DNA of 64,000 bases, taken from contig CM075760.1 in the NCBI GenBank assembly GCA_037974335.1, positions 39,915,603 to 39,979,602 on the forward strand, written 5' to 3'. The stretch comes from Prionace glauca. Lineage: Eukaryota; Chordata; Chondrichthyes; Carcharhiniformes; Carcharhinidae. Positions 1-10,004 of the stretch are shown here, in pieces (within the stretch, counting starts at the first letter, position 1; the number at the start of each line of letters is the position of its first letter). The notes under the pieces were generated by a model that was given only the letters and a program-made list of their open reading frames with translations, had not been told where the DNA came from and ran no database searches. The position numbers were made by a program, and so were the translations under genes.

Positions 1-3000
1 AGCTTAGGGCCTTGATGTTTGTGAGGCAGTTAGATGTGGTGGCTGTAACGGAGACGTGGTTACGGGAGGGGCAGGACTGGCAGCTGAATGTTCCTGGGTA
101 CAAGTGTTTTAGGTGTGACAGAGGAGGGATGAAGAGAGGAGGAGGGGTGGCACTGTTAGTCAGGGAAAACATCACAGTAGTGCAGAGGGAGGACGATATG
201 GAAGAGATAGGGATTGAGTCAGTGTGGGTGGAGTTGAGGAGTAAAAAGGGAGAGATCACATTGCTAGGGGTGTACTATAGGCCACCCAACAGCCCAAAGT
301 CAGTGGAGGAAGGCATTTGCAGGGGCATTTTGGACAGGTGCAGGAAGAACAGAGTGGTTGTAGTGTGTGATTTTAATTTTCCTGGAGTGAATTGGAGGGG
401 GCCTAGAGCTGGGGGTACGGAGGGAGAGGAGTTTGTGAACTGTGTTATGGAAGGGTCGCTAGAGCAGTATGTAACTAGCCCGACTAGGGGAGGGGCTATA
501 CTGGATCTAGTGTTGGGAAACGAACCTGGGCAGGTGGGTGAGGTAGAGGTAGGCGAACATGTGGCGAACAGTGATCACAAGTCCGTCTACTTTAGGATAA
601 AAATGGAAAGGGACGAGTGCCGTCCGAGTGGGAGTGTGCTGAATTGGGGAAAGGCGAGCTATGGCAGGATTAGGAGGGAGCTGCAGCAAACTGATTGGGA
701 GGGACTGTTAGCTGGCAAGTCCACGGTTGGCAAGTGGGAGGCATTTAGGGACAAAATGAAATGGTTGCAGGGGAGGTATGTTCCGGTTAAGCGAAAGGAT
801 GGGAAAGGAAGGATTAGACAGCCGTGGATTACGGAGGATATTGAAGACTTGGTCAGGAAGAAGAGGGAGGCGTATGTTAGGTCAAAACAAATGGGTACGG
901 AGAGTGCGCTGGAAGAATACAGCGAGAGTAGGAGGGAGCTAAAAAGGGGAATTAGAAGGGCGAAGAGAGGGCATGAGATGGCTTTGGCTGGTAGGATTAA
1001 GGAAAATCCAAAGGCATTTTATTCCTATATCAGAGGCAAGAGAGTAGTTAGAGGGAAAATTGGTCCTCTTAGGGACAAGAGTGGTGAGTTGTGTATTGAG
1101 TCGGAGGGGATGGGGGAGCTCCTGAATGAGTACTTTGCGTCGGTATTCACAAAGGAGAGGGGTTCGGAATCGTGTGGTCTCTTGGAGGGAGTGGAGGTTT
1201 ATTTGCAGGATATAGTTATTACGAGAGAGGAAGTGCTAGGGCTTTTAGGTAGCGTAAGGACGGATAAAGCTCCGGGGCCTGATGGTATTTATCCCAGGCT
1301 GCTTAGGGAGGCGAAAGATGAAATTGCTGGGCCTCTGGCGCAAATCTTTGTCTCTTCTTTGGACACAGGTGAGGTCCCAGAAGACTGGAGGGTAGCAAAT
1401 GTGGTCCCGTTGTTCAAAAAAGGCAGTAGGGATAACCCTGGGAATTATAGACCGGTGAGTTTGACGTCGGTGGTAGGGAAGTTAATGGAAAAAATACTTA
1501 GGGGTAGGATGTATGAGCATTTGGAGCGTTGCGATCTGATTAGGGATTCGCAACATGGCTTTGTTAGAGGGAGGTCTTGCCTTACGAATCTGGTGGAATT
1601 CTTTGAGGAGGTGACAAAAACGGTTGACGATGGGAGAACCGTTGATGTCATCTATATGGATTTCAGTAAGGCGTTTGACAAAGTCCCTCACAGTAGGCTG
1701 GTAGAAAAGGTTAAGGCGCATGGGATACGAGGCCAGGTAGCTAGGTGGATTGAGAACTGGCTGGGAAATAGGAGACAGAGGGTAGCTGTGGAAGGGACCT
1801 TGTCGGGCTGGAGGCCAGTGACCAGTGGTGTGCTGCAGGGCTCAGTACTGGGACCTCTCCTCTTTGTAGTCTACATAAATGACTTGGAAGAGGGCGTAGG
1901 TGGTGTGATTAGCAAGTTTGCTGATGACACCAAGATGGCAGGGTTGGCGGGTACGGAACTGGATTGTCAGGTGATACAACAGGATATAGATAGGTTGGTG
2001 CAATGGGCAGATAGGTGGCAGATGGCATTTAATCCTGACAAATGCGAGGTGATGCATTTTGGACGGAATAATGCAGAGAGGAGCTATGAGATTAAAGGGA
2101 GGCCGATTAGGAGCATAGACATACAGAGGGACCTGGGAGTGCAGGTTCACAAATCCATGAAGGTTGCATCACAAGTGGAGAAGGTTGTTAGGAAGGCTTA
2201 TGGGATGTTGGCCTTTATAGGAAGGGGCATAGAGTATAAAAGCTGCTGTCTAATGCTTCAGTTGTACAGAACGTTGGTTAGACCGCATTTGGAGTACTGC
2301 GTCCAGTTCTGGTCACCTTACTACCGGAAGGACGTGGAGTCTCTGGAAAGGGTGCAGAGGAGGTTTACCAGGATGTTGCCTGGCATGGGGGGACTGGGTT
2401 ACGAGGAGAGGTTGAAGAAACTGGGACTATTCTCCTTGGAAAGGCGGAGATTGAGAGGGGACATGATAGAAGTATATAAGATAATGAAGGGAATGGATAG
2501 AGTTAATAGTGAGAGACTGCTCCCTAGACTAGATACAAACACGAGAGGTCATCATTTAAGGGTGAGGGGGGAGAGGTATATTTTGGAGGTGAGAAGAAGG
2601 TTCTTTACGCAGAGAGTTGTAGGGGTCTGGAACGCGCTACCGAGTAGGGTGGTGGAGGCAGGAACATTGGACTCGTTTAAGATGCAGTTAGATAGGCACA
2701 TGAGTGAAACGAGAATGGAGGGATATGGTAGGGGATATTAAATAGGGTTAAACCTCGGGAGACACCGGAAAGGCAGGCTGTAAGATTAATATTTTTGTCT
2801 TTATTCCACAGGTGGAGGTCCACCTCATGTCAAACGAGGGGCATTCACACGGCGGGTCGTGCCTGGGCTGCTCTTGGAAGTTCCAGGAGTGGCCTAGAAC
2901 TTCGTGTCGGTGTGTGTGCTTGATCCTGGACCGGTAGACAGGCGCCGCAACAGCTCAGTGACTAGCACTGCTGGCTGTGCAGGCACATGGATTTGGGCCT

Positions 3001-3051
3001 GTGTCTGTGGGAGTTTGCACTCCTGCTCCTATTTCTTATGTTCTTATGTTG
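1..3051 (+). mobile_element. CR1-like LINE, 5' end beyond window
   Basis: A non-LTR retrotransposon whose coding frame is already open at base 1, so its 5' end lies outside the window. After the ORF2 stop at 2739-2741 comes about 300 bp of 3' UTR ending in a short tandem tail, TTCTTATGTTCTTATGTT, at about 3031-3050. The same tail ends the other CR1-like copies here. Finger-coding zinc-finger sequence starts immediately after the tail, so this copy appears inserted into a zinc-finger gene. The long uninterrupted frame indicates a young copy. The CR1 assignment rests on the EN-RT layout and the microsatellite-like tail without poly(A). Confidence 0.9.
3..2741 (+). CDS. LINE ORF2: endonuclease and reverse transcriptase, N-terminally cut by window edge
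   Basis: Encodes the replication protein of the LINE: an AP-type endonuclease nicks target DNA and the reverse transcriptase copies the RNA in place. Endonuclease signatures are visible in order: VVAVTETWL near residue 12, CDFNFPGVNW near 120, and NSDHKSV near 190. The RT follows with the APGPDGIYP and NYRPVSLTS blocks, the palm motif [13 protein letters not shown] near 550 and the catalytic FADDTKM near 635. The C-terminal region contains the recurrent CR1 blocks LEYCVQFWSP, RRFTRMLPG and FFTQRVVGVWNALP. More than 900 codons are open with no interruption in the window. The true start is not in view, because the frame stays open leftward from the first Met codon at 15. Both active centres look intact, so the protein could be functional if the missing 5' part is present. 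Confidence 0.92.
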   Translation, partial: LRALMFVRQLDVVAVTETWLREGQDWQLNVPGYKCFRCDRGGMKRGGGVALLVRENITVVQREDDMEEIGIESVWVELRSKKGEITLLGVYYRPPNSPKSVEEGICRGILDRCRKNRVVVVCDFNFPGVNWRGPRAGGTEGEEFVNCVMEGSLEQYVTSPTRGGAILDLVLGNEPGQVGEVEVGEHVANSDHKSVYFRIKMERDECRPSGSVLNWGKASYGRIRRELQQTDWEGLLAGKSTVGKWEAFRDKMKWLQGRYVPVKRKDGKGRIRQPWITEDIEDLVRKKREAYVRSKQMGTESALEEYSESRRELKRGIRRAKRGHEMALAGRIKENPKAFYSYIRGKRVVRGKIGPLRDKSGELCIESEGMGELLNEYFASVFTKERGSESCGLLEGVEVYLQDIVITREEVLGLLGSVRTDKAPGPDGIYPRLLREAKDEIAGPLAQIFVSSLDTGEVPEDWRVANVVPLFKKGSRDNPGNYRPVSLTSVVGKLMEKILRGRMYEHLERCDLIRDSQHGFVRGRSCLTNLVEFFEEVTKTVDDGRTVDVIYMDFSKAFDKVPHSRLVEKVKAHGIRGQVARWIENWLGNRRQRVAVEGTLSGWRPVTSGVLQGSVLGPLLFVVYINDLEEGVGGVISKFADDTKMAGLAGTELDCQVIQQDIDRLVQWADRWQMAFNPDKCEVMHFGRNNAERSYEIKGRPIRSIDIQRDLGVQVHKSMKVASQVEKVVRKAYGMLAFIGRGIEYKSCCLMLQLYRTLVRPHLEYCVQFWSPYYRKDVESLERVQRRFTRMLPGMGGLGYEERLKKLGLFSLERRRLRGDMIEVYKIMKGMDRVNSERLLPRLDTNTRGHHLRVRGERYILEVRRRFFTQRVVGVWNALPSRVVEAGTLDSFKMQLDRHMSETRMEGYGRGY

Positions 3052-3215
3052 ATCAGAGACCGTTCAGGTGCTCCAGCTCTGGGACTGGGTTCAGGTGATC
3101 ATCCAAACTCACTGTACACCAGCAAATTCAAACCAAGAAAAGACTATGGAATGTAGAAAGGGATTCACTCCGTCATTCCACCTGCTGAGCCACCAGCAAC
3201 TTTGTGAGTAACTTC
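3052..3215 (+). pseudogene. C2H2 zinc-finger gene remnant behind the LINE
   Basis: Directly after the LINE tail the sequence reads DQRPFRCSSSGTGFR, then a stop, then SSKLTVHQQ and a decayed finger (GTRDSLRHSTC-like, out of frame). This matches the RPFRCSHCGTGF/SSELTVHQ finger of ZNF1 and ZNF2 in this window. The second zinc Cys is replaced by Ser and a stop follows the finger's Phe-Arg, so it is not functional. The upstream fingers should lie on the far side of the LINE, outside the window. Confidence 0.8.
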
Positions 3216-3339
3216 AGTCATTGAATTCATTGGAGTCTTTTCTGTTCTTTTTCAAACCCCAGCCCAGTTACAGGGGCTAATATTTTTTGCTTATGAAAAT
3301 AGTTTGTGTAAAATACACTGTGCTGAATCTTTTTTAATA

Positions 3340-4290
3340 GCTGTTACAGTTTGTTCCTTTTGAAATTCTCTCCCCTGTCTGATCCATGCTCACCAATAAC
3401 GAGTGTGAGAGGCTCATGGAACTTTTTGGCACTAACATGGAAACAATCTGGTCAGCTGCCTCTGCTGCTCCTCTTCCTTCCACGAGCCCACCGGGCCAAA
3501 CTATCCTTAACGAAGTCTGGAACTCACATTTTTCTCCAGTTTCCCTCCCATCTGTCTCTTATGCCCTGTCAGAACTCAGCTTGTGCATGACCAGACCCCA
3601 CAACCCCCATGACCCTTATCTTCTATTGACCCTATTCACACAAAGCTGCTGACCATTTGCCTTCTCTATATTAATTGATACTGTTTATTTGTGGTCCTAA
3701 TCCTTCTCACCTTTAAATCCACTGTCATCACACATTCGGAAAAATCAATCTTTTACCTCCTCTCCAGCTTCCTTTTCCTTTCCAAGGCCCCTGAACTTGA
3801 TGTTCCCCAAGGATCTATCTGTGGTCCCTCCTATTTCTCATCCACATGCTGCCATTAAGTGACATCATTCAAAAGCACCGTGTGAAATTTCCCATGTACA
3901 CTGATAACACCCAGCTGTAACTCACCCTCATCCCCCTCCATTCCTCCACTGTTACTAAATTATCAAACTGCTTCTCCCACATTCAGTACTGAATGAGTAG
4001 AAATTTCCTCCAGTTAAAATTGAGAAGATCAAAACGATTGTCTTCAGTCACCATTCCAAATCCCATTCCCTAACAGCTGAGCACATCCATCTTCCTCGGA
4101 ACTGTCTGAGGCTGACCCACACCCTTCACAATCTCGATGTCAGATTTGACCCCAAGATGAGTTTCTGACCACATTTCCACACCATCACTAATATCAGATA
4201 TTTTAGTCTCCATCATGTAGCCTGTGCACCCCACCTGCTGCTGAAACCCTCATCCATGCCTGTGTTACCTTTAAACGGAATGATTCAATC
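3340..4290 (+). mobile_element. Degraded L2-like LINE fragment
   Basis: Heavily decayed RT-coding sequence. Recognisable pieces are VPQGS near 3800, a weak Asp-Asn descendant of the FADD block near 3900, and a block reading like LGV-x-FDPKMSF followed by the conserved HHH and VTSRLDY-like region (4080-4290). Many stops interrupt every frame. A second piece of the same family lies at 23335-23640. The assignment to an L2-type rather than a CR1-type element is tentative. Confidence 0.6.
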
Positions 4291-4339
4291 CATTCCTGAC
4301 CAGCCTCCCACACTCACCCCACCCCCACAGTAAACATGT

Positions 4340-4690
4340 TTAGTTTTAATTTGTGTAACTTGGGTGTCTCTGGCTGGCCAGCAATAATTCTCCATTCCTA
4401 ATTGGAGGGCAGTTGAGGGTCAACCACATTGCTGTGGGCCTGGAGTCACGTGTAGGCCAGACCAGGTAAGGACGGCACATTTCCTTCCCTAAAGGACATG
4501 AGTGAACAAGATGGGTTTTTCCAATAATCGACAATTGTTTCATGGCCATCAGTAGATTCTTAGTTCCAGATTTTTTTTTATTGAATTCAAATTCCACCAC
4601 CTGTCGTGGTGGGATTCAAACCTGTTAATGTTCCCAGAACATTAACAATAGTCTAGCAGCAGCACCACCAGGCCATCACCAATGCAAGTT
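4340..4690 (-). mobile_element. tRNA-derived SINE (shark HE1-like), minus strand
   Basis: The minus strand shows a B-box-like GGTTTGAATCCCACC at about 4607-4622 near its 5' end. The central segment with TGTGACTCCAGGCCCACAGC and the 3' end AATTATTGCTGGCCAGCC are shared with the copies at 5816-5995, 7681-7990 and 51125-51400. It ends in a T-rich run on the plus strand. The family name is from memory of elasmobranch SINEs and was not checked. Confidence 0.65.
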
Positions 4691-4824
4691 ATTAATATAA
4701 TATAGTAATATAAATATAAGTTATTACTGATCCCAGCAGTAAGTTTGTGCACAGTAAGATTCCACAAACAGCAGTCAGTCCAACTGATTAATCCACAGTG
4801 ACGTTAGTTAAAACACGAACGTTG

Positions 4825-5125
4825 GTCCCATTGCACGGTTGCTTTGTGGTTAGCACTTCTACCTCGCAGCACCGGCTTCAATTCCAGGCTTGGGTCACTA
4901 TCTGCATGGAGTTTGCACATTCTCCTTGTGTCTGCATGGGTTTCCTCCAAGTGCTGTGGTTTCCTCCCACAGCACAAAGATGTGTGGCCATGCTGAATTG
5001 CCTGTTAGTGTCAGAGGATTAGAAAGGTGGGGTTATGGGGATAGGGCCTGGGTGCGATTGTGGTCAATGCAGACTCGGTGCCGAATGGCCTCCTCCTGCA
5101 CTGTAGGGATTCTGTGATTCTATGC
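4825..5125 (+). mobile_element. tRNA-derived SINE (V-SINE-like central domain)
   Basis: Begins with a tRNA-like head (GGTTAGCACTTCTACCTCGC, then a TTCAATTCC B-box). The conserved core follows, with TGGAGTTTGCACATTCTCC, GGGTTTCCTCC and CACAAAGATGTG. The 3' end is the common TGCACTGTAGGGATTCTGTG. The same unit recurs at 10250-10440, 11893-12200, 22725-23045, 27632-27930, 28505-28775, 33685-33850 and 58285-58495. Confidence 0.75.
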
Positions 5126-5329
5126 AGCAGAGGAACTCCCCTGTGGACAGTATGTGAAGTTGCTGAGTTCTCCTGAACTGAGAGTGGAGCTGATTGAACT
5201 ACCAAGCCTGCAATGTACCTTAAAGGACCTGATCTTTCCTCTTAATTCTTCCTGATCAGTCAAATAATTAACTCTGAAATCAATCCCAATTTAATCTTTG
5301 AAGCAAAATCTACCACCTTAAATCAGCTG

Positions 5330-5580
5330 TGAAAGAGAAAGAAATTTCTTGTTCAGAACCTTTCACACCCTCAGAACTTCCCAAAGTGATTTAGTCAATG
5401 ATAGATTTTGGAAGGAAGAATGTGGAGAGGCAGAATAAACAAAATGGGTCAGTTTTAAACAGGGTGCAGTGACTGGGAGTGGATGTACACAAATCCTTGA
5501 CTGTGTCAGGACAAGGAATCAAACCTTGGCCCTGGGTGATGAGGCAGCAGTGCTAACCACTGTGCTACTGTCCTACTTGT
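5330..5580. repeat. Mosaic of old repeat fragments
   Basis: 5335-5400 resembles, in antisense, the end of the dispersed repeat at 14395-14800. 5465-5515 reads like a plus-strand CR1 piece (GTGGATGTACACAAATCC, matching the VHKS block of RT). 5515-5578 is the tRNA-like head of a minus-strand SINE (GGCAGCAGTGCTAACCACTG). No gene is visible here. Confidence 0.45.
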
Positions 5581-5689
5581 TATCTGTCTTGAATCACAAC
5601 CTTTATTTTAATCAAAAATGTTGATTGTCCCTAATTGGATTTTCCCTCACGTCCCGGAGTCTGGTCAAAGATCATAACAATAAATAAGA

Positions 5690-5995
5690 GGGTGAAAAGT
5701 TATCAGGGGCTTTGGAATTGAGATTACAATCAGATCAGACATGAGCTTACTGAATGGTAAACCAGACTCAAGGGGCTGAGTGGCCTACTCCTAATTCATA
5801 TATCTGCATATATGTTAACAGATGTCCTTTAGGGAAAGAAATCTGCCATCATTACCTGGTCTGGCTTCCATGTGACACCAAAGCCACAGCAATGTGGTTG
5901 ATTCTTCGATGCTCACCAAGGGCAACTCGGGATGGGCAATAAATGCTGGCCAGCCAATGATGACCATGTCCCACAAATGAATAAAAAAAATTGTA
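5690..5995 (+). mobile_element. CR1-like LINE 3' tail followed by HE1-like SINE
   Basis: 5690-5815 matches the 3' UTR of CR1-like copies (ATCAGATCAGACATGAGC, then AGTGGCCTACTCCTAATTC). 5816-5995 is the HE1-like SINE body in plus orientation, from TCCTTTAGGGAAAGAAATC to GGGCAATAAATGCTGGCC with an A-rich end. They may be two insertions abutting each other. Confidence 0.6.
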
Positions 5996-6254
5996 ATAAT
6001 AGCCATGTACTTGATATCAATGTGTATATATATATTTTTTTCTTATTTAAGGGGGGGTGGTGTTTAAAATTTCAGATTTCTTCCGTAGGTAGCCAGTGTG
6101 TCTGGAAAACATTTAGCTTCAGGTGTAAAAGCAAGTTAGAACAGAAAGTCCAGTGGTTAGTTCAGAGCTTTCTTCTCCCGAGGTCAGTTCTAATAAACTG
6201 TGTCCACCTGAGTTACATTTATACAGATTCACTCGCACAGTAAGCAATCAGATC

Positions 6255-6600
6255 TCACTGAACTCGAACAACAACTTACATTTATGTAGAGTTTTTCATT
6301 TCATAAAATGTCCTGAGCAGTTTCACAGGAACAAAAGGACATATTGCGTCAGATGATACAAAGAGGTTGGTTATAAGGATAGTCTTTAGGGAGGAAAATG
6401 AAGTGGAAAGGTGGAGAGGTTTAGGGAGGAAATTCCAGAGCTTTAGGGTCCAGGCATCTGAAGGCACGACCACCAATGGTGGAGTGATTTAAATCAGGGG
6501 TGAAGGACATCCAGGAATGATGCTCCGTGTGTGTGGCTCCATAGCCCAGGCTCAGGGCCCTAATCTGAACTTTGGGACAGAGTTTGACCGTCCCTGGTCT
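6255..6600 (+). repeat. Dispersed repeat starting ACAACTTACATTTATGTAGAG
   Basis: Decayed copy of a repeat I recognise from other cartilaginous fish sequence. It has the head ACTTACATTTATGTAGAG and the internal blocks GGAGAGGTTTAGGGAGGAAA, TTCCAGAGCTTTAGGG and GAAGGCACGACCACCAATGG. No coding frame is supported. Class (SINE or LINE 3' end) is unresolved. Confidence 0.5.
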
Positions 6601-7135
6601 CACAGAAAAACAATTCCCCCGATAAACATCTTGTAAGATTTGTGTTTATTTATACTATAAAAAATTGGATCTAGTCCTCCTGTGTACTGAATGGGGACTG
6701 ATTTTAACAGATTTAATCTCCTTTGGATTTCAGTGTTACAACTTGAATATCTTTTGGTTAAAAATGGAAATAAATAAATATTGGAAAAGTGAACAAAACA
6801 AAAATGGGGAAACACACCCAATCTCCTTCATGTGCACTGAACATTCCTTCACCCACTCATCCACCCAGTGGCTCCCAGCCGGATTGATAATCAGCACAAA
6901 GCCAGAGAGAGGGGGAGCTGGTTCTGGGGGTGTAAGAATGGACAAGGGCTGGAAGTTTACAGTTTATGGTCATGACCTGCATGGAGGTAAGTCAGAATCG
7001 TGCTTGAAGCTCCATGGAGGCAGCCACTTTCTCCATGATAGACAGCCTCTGGAACCTCCACCAGCCCCTTAACCCTCCAACCTCCCTGCCCTCCTCCAAT
7101 TAGGGAAGAAGGTGACATAGTGGTAATGTCTTTGA
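6601..7135. other. No gene seen
   Basis: Unique-looking AT-balanced sequence. The short open frames show no composition or motif suggesting a protein. Confidence 0.5.
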
Positions 7136-7680
7136 TTGGATTTATTATTGTCACCTATATTGGGATACAGTGAAAAGTATTGTTTCTTGCACAACATACA
7201 AACAAAACATATTGTTTGTAAAGTACATCAGGGAAAAAGAAAGGAGACAGTGCAGAAAATAGTGTTAGAGTCATAGCTAGAACATAGAACATTACAGCAC
7301 AGTACAGGCCCTTTGGCCCTCAATGTTGTGCCGAGCTATGTCCAATTCCAAGATCAAGCTATCCCACTGCCTATAATTCTGGTGTAGAGAAAAACTTAAT
7401 GCAAGGTAGGTCCATTCAAGAGTCTGATGGCAGTAGAGAAGAAGGTGTTCTTAAGTTGTTTGTTCTGTGATCTCAGACTTGAATGCTTTCTATGATGCAT
7501 CTGTAAAAGCTAATGAGAGTTGTAGCGGACATGCCAAATTTTCTTAGCCTCCTGAGAAAGCAGAGGTGTTGGTTGGGTTTCTTAACTATAGTGTTAGTGT
7601 GGAGGGACCAGGACAGGTTGTTGGTAATCTGGACACCTCAAAACATGAAGCTGTTAACCATGTCCACTTCTGGAATAGTC
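7136..7680 (-). mobile_element. LINE fragment (RT C-terminus and 3' UTR), with a nested CR1 tail
   Basis: Read on the minus strand, 7450-7675 gives RT C-terminal coding, with EVDMVNSFMF, QITNNLSWS, CFLRRLRKFGMSATT and FYRC. The 3' UTR ends in a GTGACAATAATAAATCCAAT-type terminus near 7140. Bases about 7275-7383 are foreign to this element: they match the 3' end of the CR1-like copy at 49612-50345 (GTACAGGCCCTTTGGCCCTC). The related copy at 35804-36305 lacks that piece. Confidence 0.7.
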
Positions 7681-7990
7681 ATCTTGAAGTCCAGCCTAAT
7701 GCTCTGGGGACATGGGTTCAAATCCCCAATTCAGTTAATGAATCTGGAATTCTAAAGCTAGTCTCAGTAATGATGTCCACGTTAGTTATCATCAATTGTT
7801 GTAAAACTTTACTAAGTTCCTTTAGAGAAGGAAATCTGCCATCCTTATCTGGTCTGGCCTACGTGTGACTCTGGACTCACAGCAATGTGGTTGAGTCTAG
7901 GGCCGAGCAAACCACTCAGTTGAAGGACAATAAGGGATGGGTAATAAGTTCTGGCCTTTCCAGTGATGCCCACATCCCAGGAGACAACAA
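7681..7990 (+). mobile_element. HE1-like tRNA-derived SINE
   Basis: Contains the B-box GGGTTCAAATCCCC near 7710, the body block AAGGAAATCTGCCATCCTTA, the CACAGCAATGTGGTTGA core and the 3' end GGGATGGGTAATAAGTTCTG. Same family as 4340-4690 and 51125-51400. Confidence 0.7.
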
Positions 7991-8557
7991 AATAACATGT
8001 CCTGACCTTCTTCAGCTCCCCCAACTGGCTTCACTTCACTTATACTTTCACCTGCTGAGGTCCTAAAGGATGGAAATCCCTCACTAAATTTGCCTCCTTA
8101 CCTTTTCAATCCAGCTTCTTACTGTCTGTGAAGGGTCTTGGTACATTTTAACCTGTTACTGGATAAATACCAACTGTTATTGTCACTGCTTTTCATCTGA
8201 AAACTCAAGAAATGCCATAAAAACATTTGGAAACTTCAGATCAGAGACATTTTCAGACTGGGAATAGTCACTTGTGATCAGGAATAGCTCACAGTTCTAT
8301 ATCAATCTGATTTCAGAGCATGCCCTGTAAACAATCACTATCTAATAATCTTCATAAAATGTAAAAAAAATTCCTTGAAAATTAACAGAACAGCACTCTG
8401 TCCTTCCCCCTCTCCTTATAAAGAAAGCTTCCACAGCAGCTTGCTGGGTGACAAACCCAGAATGGACCTGTTTTCTCTACCCAGATAAGGAGCTCTGATC
8501 CATGGAAGAGAGTGGCTGGGACACATTTCTTACACACCTCAGGATTAACCCACACAT

Positions 8558-9538
8558 TCAGTCCTCAATGTGATTAACAGCAGTAAAAGCAGTTGAATCC
8601 AACCCCTGCACACATTCATGAAATTGCTGGTGTCTGAGCATTTGCTGTAAGTCAGTGAATACATTCCCACACTCGGAACAGGTGAACAGTCTCTCTTCAG
8701 TGTGAACTTGCTGGTGTATCATTAGGTCATTGCTACTTTTAATGTTCTGCTCATAATCAAAATATTTATAATGTTTTATATCAGGGTGAATCCGCTGATG
8801 TTTCAACAGGTTGTATGACTGAGTGAATCCTTTCCCACACACACAACAGGTATACGGTCTCTCCCCAGTGTGAACTCGTTGGTGCATCACGAGATTTTTG
8901 CTGCTTTTAAAGCTCTGCTCACAGTCAAAACATTTAAAAGGTTTTATATCGGAAAGAATTTGCTGGTGTTTCAGCAGGTGGTATGACTGAATGAAGTTCT
9001 TCCCACACACAGAGCAGGTGTATGGTCTCTCTCCAGTGTGAATTCGCTGGTGTACAGTGAGTTCAGATGATCGCCTGAAGCCAGTCCCACAGTGAGAGCA
9101 TCTGAATGGTCTCTCATCAGTGTGAACACGTTGATGACAAGTCACTTCACCGGAGGTTTTAAAGCACTTCCCGCAGTCTGGACATTTAAAGGGTCTCTTG
9201 TCAGTGTGAACTCGCTGGTGTTTCTGCAGGTTGGATGTAGCAGTGAATCCCTTCCCACACAAGGGGCAGGTGAATGGCTTCTCCTCACTGTGAATGTGTT
9301 GGTGCCTCAGCAGATACTTTTTGCTTTTAAATGTTTTCTCATAGCCAGAACATTTGAAAGGTGTCTGATCAGTGTGAACGTACTGGTGTGTCAGCAGGCT
9401 GGATGACTGAGTGAATCCCTTCCCACGGGTGGAGCAGGTGAACGGCCTCTCCCCAGTGTGAGCGCGTTGATGCATTTCCAGTTCGGAAGGGTAACTGTAT
9501 CCTTTCCTACAATCCCCACATTTCCATGGTTTCTTCAT
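8558..9538 (-). CDS. C2H2 zinc-finger protein ZNF1 (eleven fingers, four degenerate)
   Basis: A poly-C2H2 zinc-finger protein, presumably a nuclear DNA-binding regulator; its targets cannot be inferred. The start is the ATG at 9536-9538, giving [10 protein letters not shown], the conserved start of this local family. The frame continues upstream only to a non-ATG codon. Eleven finger units follow with mostly HTGERP-type linkers. Fingers 2 (CSTR for CxxC) and 3 (CSGY) lack the second Cys, finger 7 ends HQQIL without the last His, and finger 10 (YKYFDYEQNI) lacks both Cys. The frame is nevertheless open to a 20-residue non-finger tail. All fingers lie in one exon that starts at about 9891 after an acceptor. 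Exon 1 probably ends at 10941 next to the shared promoter. No KRAB, SCAN or BTB domain is visible. Either relaxed selection or a reduced finger set would explain the losses. Confidence 0.8.
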   Translation of the reverse strand: MKKPWKCGDCRKGYSYPSELEMHQRAHTGERPFTCSTRGKGFTQSSSLLTHQYVHTDQTPFKCSGYEKTFKSKKYLLRHQHIHSEEKPFTCPLCGKGFTATSNLQKHQRVHTDKRPFKCPDCGKCFKTSGEVTCHQRVHTDERPFRCSHCGTGFRRSSELTVHQRIHTGERPYTCSVCGKNFIQSYHLLKHQQILSDIKPFKCFDCEQSFKSSKNLVMHQRVHTGERPYTCCVCGKGFTQSYNLLKHQRIHPDIKHYKYFDYEQNIKSSNDLMIHQQVHTEERLFTCSECGNVFTDLQQMLRHQQFHECVQGLDSTAFTAVNHIED

Positions 9539-9891
9539 GGTGCCGGTGTCCTTGTGTCTCTCCAGTTTGGACACACAGCTGAATCCTCATCCACACACAT
9601 AACATGTGAATGGTTTCTCCTTGCGGTGAATGGTGTGGTGTTCTTTCAGGCTGTGTATCTGGTTAAAGCTCTTTCCGTAGTCAGTTCACAGAAATACTCT
9701 CACTCAGGTATTTGTGTGTCTCAGTGCTTTTCCAGTCACATTGATGTCTGAAATCTTTTCTCACAGACAGAACAAACATTTCTCCTTCCACATTCAAAGG
9801 CCAATGATATTCAGACCCTGATGAATCGAGTGACTCTGTCAGATCTCAATGTGATATCTGTTTCTGTCTGTAATTTCTCCTTTCCAATATT
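9539..9891 (-). other. ZNF1 exon 2 leader with fossil fingers
   Basis: On the minus strand the exon begins after a GTTTTACAG acceptor and runs to the ATG. It contains a decayed finger (CTDYGKSFNQIHSLKEHHTI) and a second one broken by TGA (CYVCG-stop-GFS). The same layout precedes ZNF2, ZNF4, ZNF5 and ZNF6, so it is inherited 5' UTR rather than coding sequence. Confidence 0.6.
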
Positions 9892-10004
9892 CTGTAAAAC
9901 AGTTTACAAAAGTCATCAGTCAGTCCAGGATAAAAATTCTGAACAATTTTAGTTTCTCTGGAACATTTTTTCCTCTCTTGCTTGCCTTCATTGGCCAGAA
10001 CATC

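Noticed and set aside
4607-4622. B-box-like tRNA promoter words in many places (also 7710, 12140, 28550, 28985)
   Set aside because: All lie in SINE heads; no cloverleaf of a true tRNA gene is present.
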